The translations under genes were made by a program, and so were the position numbers. The notes under the pieces are model-generated. The model saw only the letters and a list, made by a program, of their open reading frames with translations. It did not search any database and was not told the DNA's origin. A DNA stretch of 64,000 nt from UBA4421 sp002704225 (lineage in GTDB: Bacteria > Pseudomonadota > Gammaproteobacteria > Pseudomonadales > Azotimanducaceae). The stretch is from NCBI GenBank assembly GCA_902556425.1, contig CACDWG010000011.1, forward strand, positions 19,142 to 83,141. Reading direction: 5' to 3'. Below, one piece after another: positions 17,592 through 26,935 of this stretch (the first letter of the stretch is position 1; the number at the start of each line of letters is the position of its first letter).

Positions 17592-18929
17592 TTAGACAGC
17601 GGTTTCCTGAGCCTTGCGCCGCATTCGGTCTCGTCGACCGCCTACGGCAATAAAGAATGGGCCTAGGCAACAAACAAACATCATGCCCGCCAGTACCTGA
17701 AAGGCAATTAGGTAGCTGCCTGTTTGATCGTAGATTAATCCGGCTATTGGCGATGCCATCAGTGCCCAAGGCATTTCCACAAAGCGCAGTAAGCCCGATG
17801 CACTGCCAAAGGAGCGACTTCCCAAGGTGCTTGAGATGGCAAAAGTGCGTAAGGGCGACATACCCGAATAACCGAAGCCGTACAGACAGCCCGCGAAGAT
17901 GGCGGCGATCGTTGAGTTGGCGGCACTGAACAACAGCAGCGCCGTACCTTGGCAGATCAAGGCAAGCCAAATACTCACCCGCGCCCCCCAATAGTCTGAC
18001 AGCCAGCCAACGACGGGTTTGCCGAGGGCGGCAAAGAGGGCGGTAATCGACAACACCTGAGCCGCGGTGCCGCCGTCTAGGCCGATATCCTTTAGATGCG
18101 AAAACAGGTGCAGCATGACAGCGGCAAAAACGCAGAACATTGAGCCGAACATGACGCTAATGGCCCAGAACCCTTTGTGGGTGAGCATGTCCTTGGTGCT
18201 CCACAGCACATGGTCCTCGGCGACGACGACCATTTCTTCCGGATTGTCAGCCACGTACCGATGGCCGTCGCGTACCTCGCCAATGTCTTCGGGACGGTCG
18301 CGCATAAAAACATAGACGGCAGGGAACAATGCTAAGGCCGTCGTCGCGCCGAAAACGATGTAGGCGTTGCGCCAGTCAATGGCTTCGATCATCGCGTTGA
18401 CCAAGGGCGGCATCACGATGCCCGAGATCGATGCGCCCATAACGGCAAAAGCGATGGCACGGCCGCGCCAATGATCGAACCAATTCATCACCGAGCGGTG
18501 CCAAACGGGGCCACCCATCGTGGCCATGCCCAATCCCATGCAGACACTGACCACGAAGTAAAACTGCAGCAGATTGGAAACATGGGCCAGCATCAGGTAG
18601 GAGGCAGATACGATGGCGATACCGCCAAGCATGATTTTCTTAGGTGAGCCATGATCGAGATATCGACCCAGATAGGGCGCAACGAGAGCGCCGGTGATCA
18701 CAGCACAAGAAAACCCCATGGAAATACTGAAGCGGTTGCCGTCGTCCAATGTGTTGGCCAAGTGCGGTAAAAACATACCGCGAGAGTACGAATAGAAGCC
18801 GGTACCGAGAAAGCCTAGCAGAGCGGAAACCAATACGATGACCCAACCGTAAAACTTGCGTGGCTGCGGGTTTCCATGGACTTCGTTGTTGTTGATGCGG
18901 CCTCCAAAGCTCGAAGGAATGTACGTCAT
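17592..18929 (-). CDS. MFS transporter (monocarboxylate/oxalate-formate antiporter type)
   Basis: The 445-residue protein shows twelve hydrophobic segments, the first at FYGWVIVLVSALLGFLGTG (about residues 26-44), with a central loop near 205-240 rich in charged residues. The FYGWVIV start and the loop-2 region APYLGRYLDHGSPKK resemble MCT/OFA-type carriers that move small carboxylates. The gene is divergent from an acyl-CoA synthetase, so a carboxylic acid substrate for that enzyme is plausible. An internal ATG lies nearby, but the family start fits residue 1 or a site a few residues later. Just downstream an inverted repeat GCCTTTC/GAAAGGC (17565-17585) lacks a T-run. Confidence 0.87.
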   Translation of the reverse strand: MTYIPSSFGGRINNNEVHGNPQPRKFYGWVIVLVSALLGFLGTGFYSYSRGMFLPHLANTLDDGNRFSISMGFSCAVITGALVAPYLGRYLDHGSPKKIMLGGIAIVSASYLMLAHVSNLLQFYFVVSVCMGLGMATMGGPVWHRSVMNWFDHWRGRAIAFAVMGASISGIVMPPLVNAMIEAIDWRNAYIVFGATTALALFPAVYVFMRDRPEDIGEVRDGHRYVADNPEEMVVVAEDHVLWSTKDMLTHKGFWAISVMFGSMFCVFAAVMLHLFSHLKDIGLDGGTAAQVLSITALFAALGKPVVGWLSDYWGARVSIWLALICQGTALLLFSAANSTIAAIFAGCLYGFGYSGMSPLRTFAISSTLGSRSFGSASGLLRFVEMPWALMASPIAGLIYDQTGSYLIAFQVLAGMMFVCCLGPFFIAVGGRRDRMRRKAQETAV

Positions 18930-19119
18930 GAGCGCTCGTGCTGAGGAGTCTGGCTAATCAGAGCGCTTCCAGCGTTGCTCAGAGCATACCGTATTTTGAT
19001 TAACCTTTTCTTGGCGGATCCGCAGCGAGACCGAAGTCCGAGCGGCTATAACCCCTGAAATGGCAGTGATAGACTTGGATGCAACAAGTGAAAAAGCCAA
19101 CTCGGAGGAGAGAGCTACT

Positions 19120-20775
19120 ATGGCGATGCAACATACGCCTTTATTGATGTCCAACATTCTGGACCGAGGTGCCAAAGTCGCGCCCAACGAAGAAATCGTT
19201 ACGCTGACGGAAAATGGCGTTCGCCGCCAAACCTATAAGGAAACTCGGGATCGATCCCATCAGCTTGCTCACGCCTTGGCGGGTGCAGGTATCAAAATAG
19301 GCGACCGGGTCGGCACATTTATGTGGAACGGGTCTCGTCACCTAGAGGCTTACCACGCGTGCGCGGGTATGGGCGCGGTACTGCATACGTTGAATGTTCG
19401 GTTGTCTGAAAAAGACCTCGAGTACATCATCAATCATGCCGAAGACCAGATCATCATTGCCGATGCTGACGTGCTGCCATTGCTGGAAAACCTCAAGGGA
19501 AAAATCCCGACGGTGCGCAAGATTGTTGTCGCTACCGAAGAGGGTTTTGAGGGCTGGGCGACGGAGCTACCGGACCCTGTCGATTACGAAGCCTTTATTG
19601 CTGGCCAGCCGACGGAATACGAATGGCCGCAGATTGATGAGAATTCTCCCATGGGTCTTTGCTACACCAGTGGTACAACCGGCAATCCCAAGGGCGTGGA
19701 ATATGAGCATCGCTCGCAGTATTTGCACACCCTCACTCAGTGCATGACCGACTCCATGGGCTTGTCTGGGGCAGATACCGTTTGCGGCATCGTTCCGATG
19801 TTTCATGCCATGGGCTGGGGTATTCCTTGGTCGGCCTTAATGCTTGGCTGCAAGCAGGTGATGCCGCATCGCTTCATGGATCCCGCGCGACTGATCGAGC
19901 TGATGTCCAGTGAGAAAGTCACCCTGTCCGCCGGCGTACCAACGATTTGGCAAGGCGTTAAGGGCTTGTACGAAGCGAATCCCGGTGCCTATGACCTATC
20001 GTCTTTGTCCCGTCTGACCTGCGGGGGCAGTTCACCCCCACCGTCGCTGATTCGTTGGTTCTGGGATGAGCTGGATGTGGAGATGATTCAAGGCTGGGGT
20101 ATGACGGAAACCTCACCGCTGGCGACGCTGTCTCGACGTGTGATGAAGCGGTCACAGCTGTCGCTCAGCGAAGACGAACAGTTTGAGAATGTGGCGAAAG
20201 CTGGGCAGCTTATGCCCGGGCTGGAGCTGGATATCTTCGACGAAGAGTTTAACCGCCTGCCCCACGACGGCGAAACCGTTGGTGAAATTCTGGTACGTGG
20301 TCCTTGGATTTGCTCTGAGTACTTTAATAACCCGCAGCCCGACAAGTTTCACGACGGCTGGCTGATTACCGGTGACGTAGGCAAGATCGATCCGGAGGAG
20401 TATTTGATCATTGCTGACCGCTCAAAGGATTTGGTGAAGAGTGGTGGCGAATGGATCTCCTCGGTTGATCTGGAGAATCACATTGTCGGTGTCGATGGCG
20501 TTGCTCAGGCCTGCGTGGTTGCCCAACCGCACCCCAAGTGGGACGAACGGCCAGTTGCGCTGGTGATTCTAGAGGCTGGCAAGGAAGTAGCCCAGCAAAC
20601 CATTTTGCAGCACTGCGAAACGGCCTTTGCTAAGTGGCAGCTGCCTGACGAAATCCTGTTCGTCGACACGATTCCGCTGACGTCCACGGGCAAGATGGAT
20701 AAGAAAGTAGTGCGTGCCGATTTGGAGTCCAAGGGATACCAACTGCCGTCACTGCGAGGAGAGGCGACGGGCTAG
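19120..20775 (+). CDS. Fatty-acid/medium-chain acyl-CoA ligase (AlkK-like)
   Basis: This 551-residue ANL enzyme carries YTSGTTGNPKGVEY (P-loop), GWGMTETSPLAT (adenylate-binding), the ITGDVGKIDPEEYLIIADRSKD aspartate/arginine hinge region in two pieces (ITGDVGKID and IADRSKD), and the C-terminal TSTGKMDKK with the catalytic lysine. The wording of these motifs matches AlkK-type medium/long-chain ligases of Proteobacteria. The ATG at 19120 follows an excellent Shine-Dalgarno GGAGGAGAG; an upstream in-frame ATG at 19060 would add 20 unrelated residues. The gene ends with a strong intrinsic terminator at 20793-20824. The divergent MFS gene may import its substrate. Confidence 0.92.
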   Translation: MAMQHTPLLMSNILDRGAKVAPNEEIVTLTENGVRRQTYKETRDRSHQLAHALAGAGIKIGDRVGTFMWNGSRHLEAYHACAGMGAVLHTLNVRLSEKDLEYIINHAEDQIIIADADVLPLLENLKGKIPTVRKIVVATEEGFEGWATELPDPVDYEAFIAGQPTEYEWPQIDENSPMGLCYTSGTTGNPKGVEYEHRSQYLHTLTQCMTDSMGLSGADTVCGIVPMFHAMGWGIPWSALMLGCKQVMPHRFMDPARLIELMSSEKVTLSAGVPTIWQGVKGLYEANPGAYDLSSLSRLTCGGSSPPPSLIRWFWDELDVEMIQGWGMTETSPLATLSRRVMKRSQLSLSEDEQFENVAKAGQLMPGLELDIFDEEFNRLPHDGETVGEILVRGPWICSEYFNNPQPDKFHDGWLITGDVGKIDPEEYLIIADRSKDLVKSGGEWISSVDLENHIVGVDGVAQACVVAQPHPKWDERPVALVILEAGKEVAQQTILQHCETAFAKWQLPDEILFVDTIPLTSTGKMDKKVVRADLESKGYQLPSLRGEATG

Positions 20776-20792
20776 CGCCAAGTCGTTTCCGC

Positions 20793-20824
20793 AAAGGGGT
20801 GTTGGCGACAACATCCCTTTTTTT
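20793..20824 (+). terminator. Intrinsic terminator after the acyl-CoA ligase gene
   Basis: GGGGTGTTG pairs with CAACATCCC around a GCGA tetraloop (nine pairs, one of them G-U), preceded by AAA and followed by seven Ts. This is a classical rho-independent terminator on the plus strand. Confidence 0.85.
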
Positions 20825-20853
20825 GTCTGCTTTTTTTGAGGGAGAGGATTCCT

Positions 20854-22674
20854 ATGTTAGACAACACCCAAGGGGAGCATGTTGAGCTCTCGAACCGTCT
20901 TGAGGCCTTCGACTTCAATGTGCCAAAACATCACAGTGCGGATCCGTTTGCCTGCCCTTGCTGTGCCAATGTTTTTGCTGAGACCTTGCGATTGAGCGGT
21001 GCGGATCTCGCGGAACAAGCCAAACGTCTGCCAGCCGCGCCAGACCGGCCATATGCCGCGCCCGTGTTAGTGACCGGCGGGCAGATCATCACGATGAATG
21101 CAGGGATGCCGGCAGCCGAGGCTATGTTGGTTGAAGACGGTCGTATCGCCTGGGTTGGTCAATTGTCGGACATGCCGGAAGCTGCTGAAGGCGTGGAACG
21201 GTTGGATCTGAAAGGCAAGGTCGTGGTGCCCGGCTTCGTCGAGCCGCATATGCATTTGCCGCCGCTGGCGATGATGCACGCGTTTTCAAACATTGGCCCC
21301 AATCGCTTTGACACAGCGGCACAGGCTCTGGCTCAACTGGCCAAGGATGCAGCCGCAATGCCCGCCGGAGAGTGGGTCGTGGGGCGACAGTTCGATCCGT
21401 CGCTACAGAGCGGGCCAGACTATTTGACCGCAGACATGTTGGATGAGGTCAGCACAGACCACCCGGTATTTGTCTACAACACATCGCTGCACCTTGGTTA
21501 CTGCAACTCGGTCGCCTTGGCCTTGGCCGGTATCGATGCGGATACACCAGATCCACAAGGTGCCGAAATCGGTCGTGACGCTGACGGTAATCCCAATGGC
21601 GTACTCAAGGCGGGACCGGCCATGGCCTTGGTGGTGCGGCACAACACAAAGCTGAAGCACGGCAATATCGCGGAGGGTTGTTTGAGTGTTCTGGGGCACG
21701 CCAACGCCGTGGGTATTACGACGCTTTGTGACCAAGGCACCGGCATGTTTCAGGGCATCAAAGAATTGGATGTGTATCAGAGCATGCGGGACAGCGGTCG
21801 TATGACGGCTCGATTTCGCTACAGCGTTGGTCAGGCCATGGCGGACCGTTGGGACGAAGCCAATCTGGTCTGGGGAGAGGGCGACGAATGGGTTCGGCGA
21901 ACCGGCTGGAAGATTGTTTCTGATGGGTCAAACCAGGGCAGAACCGGTCTTCAGCGTGAGGCTTTTATTGGCGCGGAAGGTGAGAACGCCCGTGGCATGG
22001 CCTACATCGACAAAGACGTGCTGGATGACGCGGTGGAAACGCGTTTGCGTCAGGGATGGGCGGTCTGTGTTCACGCCAACGGAGACGCGGCGATTGATCG
22101 TGCCCTGGACGCCTTTGCCAAGGCGAAAGCCAAGGGGCTCGATCCAGCAGCCATGCGCTGCAGAATTGAACATTGCAGCATTTTGCATGACGAACAAATC
22201 GACAAAATGGCGGAGCTTGGTCTGTCGCCAAGCTTCTTGATCGGCCACGTCCACTATTGGGGTAAGGCCTTTGTGGAAGACATATTCGGTCTCGAAAAAG
22301 CGTCCAAGCTAGATCGTACCGGCGCCTGCGAAGACAAGGGTATACGCTGGAGCCTGCATTCGGATGATCCAGTGACGGAGATGAACCCCCTGCGCTGCAT
22401 GGAAAATGCCGTAGTACGCAACATGTGGCGCAGTGACGAGCTGCTGTCGCCAGAAGAACGTGTGCCCGTGGCCGCGGCACTTCGCGCCATGACCATTGAC
22501 GCTGCCTGGCAGTGCCATTCCGATCACGAAGTCGGCAGTCTTGAGGTTGGTAAATTCGCGGATTTTGTCGTGCTGGCGCAAGATCCGCTCACCGTACCGC
22601 CGGAGACACTCGGTAGCATCGACGTGCTCGAAACTTGGGTTGGCGGTGAGCAGGTGTATAGTCAATTCGCTTAA
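20854..22674 (+). CDS. YtcJ-like amidohydrolase (amidohydrolase 3 family)
   Basis: The 606-residue protein follows GAGGGAGAGGA at a good spacing before ATG 20854. After a 60-residue N-terminal extension it has the amidohydrolase start VTGGQIITMNAGMPAAEAM, then the metal site VEPHMHLPP (HxH), and late metal-ligand regions HANGDAAID, CRIEHCS and LHSDDPVTEMNP. The C-terminal VGKFADFVVLAQDP is the usual small beta-domain. YtcJ-type enzymes hydrolyse amides or cyclic imides; the substrate is unknown. The extension contains FACPCCANVF, a CxCC cluster not part of the usual catalytic fold. It lies after a terminator, so it probably has its own promoter or relies on read-through. Confidence 0.87.
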   Translation: MLDNTQGEHVELSNRLEAFDFNVPKHHSADPFACPCCANVFAETLRLSGADLAEQAKRLPAAPDRPYAAPVLVTGGQIITMNAGMPAAEAMLVEDGRIAWVGQLSDMPEAAEGVERLDLKGKVVVPGFVEPHMHLPPLAMMHAFSNIGPNRFDTAAQALAQLAKDAAAMPAGEWVVGRQFDPSLQSGPDYLTADMLDEVSTDHPVFVYNTSLHLGYCNSVALALAGIDADTPDPQGAEIGRDADGNPNGVLKAGPAMALVVRHNTKLKHGNIAEGCLSVLGHANAVGITTLCDQGTGMFQGIKELDVYQSMRDSGRMTARFRYSVGQAMADRWDEANLVWGEGDEWVRRTGWKIVSDGSNQGRTGLQREAFIGAEGENARGMAYIDKDVLDDAVETRLRQGWAVCVHANGDAAIDRALDAFAKAKAKGLDPAAMRCRIEHCSILHDEQIDKMAELGLSPSFLIGHVHYWGKAFVEDIFGLEKASKLDRTGACEDKGIRWSLHSDDPVTEMNPLRCMENAVVRNMWRSDELLSPEERVPVAAALRAMTIDAAWQCHSDHEVGSLEVGKFADFVVLAQDPLTVPPETLGSIDVLETWVGGEQVYSQFA

Positions 22675-22782
22675 GCAAAAGAGGGTTTCGCCAGTATAAA
22701 ATTACAACCGGCGTTCAATTGAAATCTTTCGTTTCGCTTGAGGTAGGCTGTGACCTTATCTACTCAGCGAGAGGTCATTGAA

Positions 22783-23973
22783 ATGAAACAGGTATGCATC
22801 GCAGCCTTGGTTTATTTGACTGTAAACCTGACTGCTTGTGGCGGCGGAGGCTCATCGTCACCAACTACCCCAGCCCCAAATGATACGACCAACAATCCAC
22901 CATCGGCACCTGCCGAGCATTGGGGGCTTGCCCGCGCGGGCGCAGCCAGTGTCGATGTGTCTCAAGCCGATGTTGATGCGATTTTGGATCACCTCTTTTC
23001 CGACGCCGCGACACAGTCTGCTCTGGTGAGCAAGGACGGTTACGTGGTGGGTGAGCGCTACGCTGACGGCTTCGATGCCGACAGCCTCGGTACCAGTTGG
23101 TCCGTGGCAAAGAGTTTCTACAGCGCCGCCATGGGGGTGGCCATTGAGGAAGGACATTTCTCTTCGGTGACCCAAAAGGCCAGTACGGTGCTAACGGAGT
23201 TCGTCGACACCGATAAGGAAGAGATTACCATTGAGCAAATTCTGCGCATGCGTTCTGGTTTGGCCGCGAATACCGACGTGTTTTTCAGTGGTGATCAAAC
23301 CGCTCATGCCTTGGCCAATACGCTGGTAACGTCGCCGGGTGCCCAGTTCTCTTATTCAAATGCTAATTCCCAGCTCTTTGAACCGCTCTTGCGACGGGCG
23401 ACGGGAATGGATGCTCACAGTTACCTAACTGAAAAAATTCTACGCCCGATAGGCATTGATCCGACCAATGTGGGTTTATGGTTTGACGCTACCGGCACCC
23501 AACCCATGACCTACTGTTGTATCGATATGCGCCCCGACGACTTTCTGCGCTTCGGACTGATGTTTGCCCGGGATGGACGCTGGCAGGATACTCAAGTGGT
23601 ACCTGAGGATTATGTGTCCGCCAGTTTGAGTCCGGTGGGATTTTACGGTTATCAGTGGTGGTCGATGAACGAGGCCTACTTCGGCAGTGCGGTACGCGGT
23701 GATGTTAGGTCTGCCATCGGTCTCAACGGACAGCGCATATTGGTCTGGCCCGAGCATGATATCGTGGTGGTGGTGTTGACGAAGTACCAGCATTTTGCGA
23801 ATCAAGGCTATGTGCTGGATCTTGATGGCGATACCCTCAATTTCCCGAATACCTGCACCGGTCGCAACAGTTGCTCCGAGGCTGCAGGTGACCTGGCCAG
23901 TACAGGGGACCCGGTGCCAACCTACGATTTGCAGGCCTTGGTAGAGCTTATGGTGGATCTTGTTGTTGATTAG
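22783..23973 (+). CDS. Class C beta-lactamase-family serine hydrolase lipoprotein
   Basis: ATG 22783 gives 396 residues with a lipoprotein signal (LTAC, then a Gly/Ser/Thr/Pro linker), so it is likely anchored to a membrane. The catalytic SxxK is SVAK in the segment SWSVAKSFY, and the YxN motif is YSN in FSYSNANSQ. A later HDIVVVVLTK region would correspond to the KTG-like strand. This is the serine hydrolase family that includes esterases, DD-peptidases and 6-aminohexanoate hydrolase (NylB-like). The sequence around MTYCCIDMRPDDFLRFG resembles NylB-type enzymes. True beta-lactamase activity is not implied. The alternative start at 22750 lacks a sensible signal peptide. Confidence 0.85.
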   Translation: MKQVCIAALVYLTVNLTACGGGGSSSPTTPAPNDTTNNPPSAPAEHWGLARAGAASVDVSQADVDAILDHLFSDAATQSALVSKDGYVVGERYADGFDADSLGTSWSVAKSFYSAAMGVAIEEGHFSSVTQKASTVLTEFVDTDKEEITIEQILRMRSGLAANTDVFFSGDQTAHALANTLVTSPGAQFSYSNANSQLFEPLLRRATGMDAHSYLTEKILRPIGIDPTNVGLWFDATGTQPMTYCCIDMRPDDFLRFGLMFARDGRWQDTQVVPEDYVSASLSPVGFYGYQWWSMNEAYFGSAVRGDVRSAIGLNGQRILVWPEHDIVVVVLTKYQHFANQGYVLDLDGDTLNFPNTCTGRNSCSEAAGDLASTGDPVPTYDLQALVELMVDLVVD

Positions 23974-24004
23974 CGGCGCAAGGTACTGAATTTGGAGATG
24001 CTAG

Positions 24005-24937
24005 ATGGAATTTAATAACCGCGTTACTCAGCTGCTCGGTGTGGAAACCCCCATTGTTCAAGCGCCCATGGGCTGGATCGCTCGGTCTCAGTTGGCCTCG
24101 GCGGTGTCGAACGCTGGCGGCTTGGGCATTATCGAGACGTCCTCTGGGGAGCTGGACGCGATTCGTGACGAGATACTCAAGATGCGTCAACTGACGGACA
24201 AACCCTTTGGCGTCAATGTCGCGCAAGCCTTTGTTCGTGACCCGGGTATTGTGAATTTCATCATCGACCAAGGGGTGAAATTCGTCACCACGTCGGCAGG
24301 CAACCCTGAGCGATATACCGAGCAGTTGAAGTCCGCGGGACTGACCGTATTTCATGTGGTACCGAGTTTGGGCGCGGCGCTGAAAGCGGTGGAATGTGGT
24401 GTGGACGGACTGATCGTGGAAGGCGGAGAGGGCGGCGGGTTTAAGAATCCGCGTGACGTATCCACCATGGTGTTGTTGCCTTTGATTCGTTCAAAAGTCG
24501 ATGTGCCCATCATCGCTGCAGGAGGGTTCCTCGATGGCGGTACCATGGCTGCGGCCTTCGCCTTGGGCGCGGAAGCGGTACAGATGGGTACCCGCATGGT
24601 ATCTGCTGCGGAATCGCCGGTGCACGAGAACTGGAAAAATGCCATTGTGAATGCGGCGGAAACCGACACCGTCTTTTTGAATCGAGCGCACTCGCCGGCG
24701 TTGCGGGCGATTCGTACAGAAAAAACCAGCCGTCTGGAATTCTCCACAGACAATGTGATGGGCGAATTTGGTACGGCGACAGATTTGTACTTTGGTGGTG
24801 ATATGGAAGCCAGTATTGCGCTGACCGGTCAGGTGGCTGGACGCATCGATTCGGTGCGGCCTGTGGCCGAGATTATTGCCGAGGTGCGACGGGAGTTCTT
24901 CGAGGTGCTGGGTTCCATGTCCCAGCAGTATCTGTAA
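24005..24937 (+). CDS. Nitronate monooxygenase-family flavoprotein
   Basis: The 310-residue protein has the 2-nitropropane dioxygenase/FabK-like FMN barrel: VETPIVQAPMGWIA at the N-terminus, FVTTSAGNP after about 90 residues, VEGGEGGGF with phosphate binding, and IIAAGGFLDGGTMAAAFALGAEAVQMGTR in two parts (IIAAGGFLDGG and GAEAVQMGTR). Members oxidise nitronates or act as NADH:quinone or enoyl-ACP reductases. The missing signature histidine of class I NMO cannot be judged safely here. It follows the serine hydrolase by 31 bases and precedes a small lipoprotein by 24, so it may be in an operon. Confidence 0.9.
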   Translation: MEFNNRVTQLLGVETPIVQAPMGWIARSQLASAVSNAGGLGIIETSSGELDAIRDEILKMRQLTDKPFGVNVAQAFVRDPGIVNFIIDQGVKFVTTSAGNPERYTEQLKSAGLTVFHVVPSLGAALKAVECGVDGLIVEGGEGGGFKNPRDVSTMVLLPLIRSKVDVPIIAAGGFLDGGTMAAAFALGAEAVQMGTRMVSAAESPVHENWKNAIVNAAETDTVFLNRAHSPALRAIRTEKTSRLEFSTDNVMGEFGTATDLYFGGDMEASIALTGQVAGRIDSVRPVAEIIAEVRREFFEVLGSMSQQYL

Positions 24938-24961
24938 CGCGGCTCGCTCAGGGGGGTTGGG

Positions 24962-25330
24962 ATGAACCAGCGCGTAATGCCTCACGCTCGCAACCTGTCC
25001 TTTCGCGTGACTGTACGAGCGTTCTTGGTGGGGTTGGTAATGCTGCTGGGTGGCTGTGCTGAACCCGGCGTGAAGCTACAGCCGCCTCCGCTCGTTAAAG
25101 ACACGAAGGCGGTTTTGGAAGATTACGTTGGCTTGAGCGAATCCCAGGCGCGTGACTTGGCGCGAGGCCGTGACACCCCTTTTCGTGTCGTGACCCGTGA
25201 CGGGGTCAGTCAGATGGTGACGTTTGACTTTATTCGCGGGCGGATTAATGCCGATGTTCGTGACGGCATTGTGGTCGCCTATGTCGTCGAGGGCGCCAAG
25301 CAACGACCCCCCAAAGTACCCTCGCCGTGA
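24962..25330 (+). CDS. Small lipoprotein with I78-like (potato-inhibitor-fold) domain
   Basis: The 122-residue product starts with a basic segment and a hydrophobic stretch ending in LLGGC (C32), a lipobox. The mature part (about 45-115) shows the I78-family order: a helix (SESQARDLARG), PFRVVTRDG, then TFDFIRGRINADVRDG and a final strand. I78 domains inhibit serine proteases or bind elastase-like enzymes in known members; here the usual terminal Cys-Gly is absent. It lies downstream of a nitronate monooxygenase gene on the same strand. The match is by pattern only, so inhibition is not established. Confidence 0.6.
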   Translation: MNQRVMPHARNLSFRVTVRAFLVGLVMLLGGCAEPGVKLQPPPLVKDTKAVLEDYVGLSESQARDLARGRDTPFRVVTRDGVSQMVTFDFIRGRINADVRDGIVVAYVVEGAKQRPPKVPSP

Positions 25331-25486
25331 AGACTCCGAACTAACGAGTCCGATCCGGCTGTCGAGCACCGGTCTCGAAACAACACTTCGTCGGGAAATT
25401 GCTACCGTTTAGGCTTGGCCTCTGTGCCGGGCAGCGCGCGAGTACCACTCTAGCGTTCCATAAGCAGTAAGTGGGTTGGTTTCATC

Positions 25487-25861
25487 ATGAGAAGAAGTCT
25501 GTTGTTGTTTGGGCAAAGGCCTCTCGTTTCGCGCATCGCCTTGGTCCTATGTTATTTCGCTCTGCTCAGTCTGATGCTGTTGGGCTATACCCATATCGCA
25601 GAAGCACAAACTCGTGGTGAAGCTGCGGCGGCCTCGCCTCCTGCCAGCGCGTTCTACCGGTTGCCCCAATACGCCTACCCGCAAATTTCGCCCTCGGGCC
25701 ATTATCTAGCCTCACGAGTAACGACGAACGGCAAATTGGGTTTGTTGGTCAACCCAATCAACAGCGATGCGGAACCCTTTTTGTTAGACGGTGGCGACCG
25801 CTGGGACATACGTAAGACGCCATGGGATCAGTTTAGGGTAGCGTCGGTGCTCTCGGCCTGA
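25487..25861 (+). pseudogene. Truncated S9-family peptidase (N-terminal remnant)
   Basis: The 124-residue frame has an N-terminal signal peptide (LVLCYFALLSLMLLGY, AEA) followed by ASAFYRLPQYAYPQISPSGHYLAS, given here as the parts FYRLPQYAYPQISPSG and HYLAS. This is the opening of a dipeptidyl-aminopeptidase/acylaminoacyl-peptidase beta-propeller. Full-length S9 enzymes have 600-700 residues; nothing of the propeller or alpha/beta-hydrolase part follows. The homologous text stops at about residue 112 (IRKTPWD); the last residues read into the tail of the convergent DUF3089 gene, whose stop is at 25828. A deletion that joined the two genes near 25820 explains this. It is unlikely to be functional. 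Confidence 0.7.
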
Positions 25862-26907
25862 TCCGCAAAAAAGGCTTCGACTCGCGCCTGCACGTTCTGG
25901 CGCAAATTCATGTGGTAAAAGCTGTAGTCGTATATGTGGTAGTTGCCCGCACCAAAGGGCATGAAGTCGTAGTTAGGTGAACGTACTTCGCTGACAATCA
26001 GCTGACTGTCTTGGCACCTTGCATCGGCCACGCCGGGTTCGATATCACCCGATGCCCCAAACGTTACGCCGCCTAAGTTCGCCTCGTGACCTGCGAGCAC
26101 CGCGTCGGTGGTCCAAGTCAGCGGGTTCACACAGATGTCTCCGGGCTGAGCCAATACCACATTGGCCCCTTCCGCGTTTGTGTTCCAAGTGACTTGGCAT
26201 CTGGTTTGGCTCGCGCTCTGGCAGACGGGAAGCCCGTTGCTGGTATCCACGGAGAAACCGATGGGATAGGCGGCCACCAGTCGTTGCTCAACGTCGGTGC
26301 CAACAACCTGCTCTTCAATCAGCTGATCAAGGTGGTGACTGCCTTGGCTGTGGCCTGCGAGAACAATGGGTCGCTCTGGATTTTCCTGCAAAAATTGCTC
26401 GAAAGCAGCGGCGACATCGCTGTACGCGTGTGCCAGTGCTTGTTGGCCATTTTTGGCTTCGCTGGTGTCGCTAAAGCTGAACAGGGTCGCTTGCCGATAG
26501 CGCGGAGCGTAAACATCACAGCAGCCATTGAATACGCTGGCTTGATCGCGCATGACCGTATCGTCGGTGGTTTTGTTGGTCGCCGCGTGATCCAGAGGCT
26601 GGTTCCAATGGTCGCTCCGCACATAGGTGGTGGGATGAACGAAAAACACCGCGACGTTCGCGCTCGCATCGGTATCGGTAGAAAAGCCGTTGGGCTGCAC
26701 ATCGGCCGAATCCTGCATGTCTGGTCGCGCTGCCCAATAGTCGGGGTTGGTGTAATCCGGGGCTGCCTGTCGTTGATCCTCGGCAAAGCTCTGGCTCGGC
26801 GCGATGAAATAAAACATCGCTGCCATCATGAGCGGGCTATTGACGAACGCCCAGCCTGCGACGACCAGTCCAGCTAGGCTGATGCCTGCGATTTTCCACT
26901 TGTTCAT
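25828..26907 (-). CDS. DUF3089 alpha/beta-hydrolase-like protein
   Basis: The ATG at 26907 has a GGAGAGG Shine-Dalgarno and gives 359 residues with an N-terminal membrane anchor (ISLAGLVVAGWAFV). The nucleophile elbow AGHSQGSHH marks an alpha/beta-hydrolase fold; upstream FFVHPTTYV and downstream IDTSNGLP-like loops fit DUF3089, a family annotated as lipases or hydrolases of unknown substrate. Family members have about 340-370 residues. The 3' end is overlapped by the remnant S9 peptidase on the other strand. It is convergent with that gene, and its start lies 29 bases beyond the dihydroorotase stop, so it may be co-transcribed with dihydroorotase and ridA. Confidence 0.8.
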   Translation of the reverse strand: MNKWKIAGISLAGLVVAGWAFVNSPLMMAAMFYFIAPSQSFAEDQRQAAPDYTNPDYWAARPDMQDSADVQPNGFSTDTDASANVAVFFVHPTTYVRSDHWNQPLDHAATNKTTDDTVMRDQASVFNGCCDVYAPRYRQATLFSFSDTSEAKNGQQALAHAYSDVAAAFEQFLQENPERPIVLAGHSQGSHHLDQLIEEQVVGTDVEQRLVAAYPIGFSVDTSNGLPVCQSASQTRCQVTWNTNAEGANVVLAQPGDICVNPLTWTTDAVLAGHEANLGGVTFGASGDIEPGVADARCQDSQLIVSEVRSPNYDFMPFGAGNYHIYDYSFYHMNLRQNVQARVEAFFADQAESTDATLN

Positions 26908-26935
26908 TTTCCTCTCCAATTCGCTGGTTTTGACC

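Noticed and set aside
26086..26877. 263-residue open frame opposite the DUF3089 gene
   Set aside because: It is antisense to a gene with clear motifs and has no recognisable domain.
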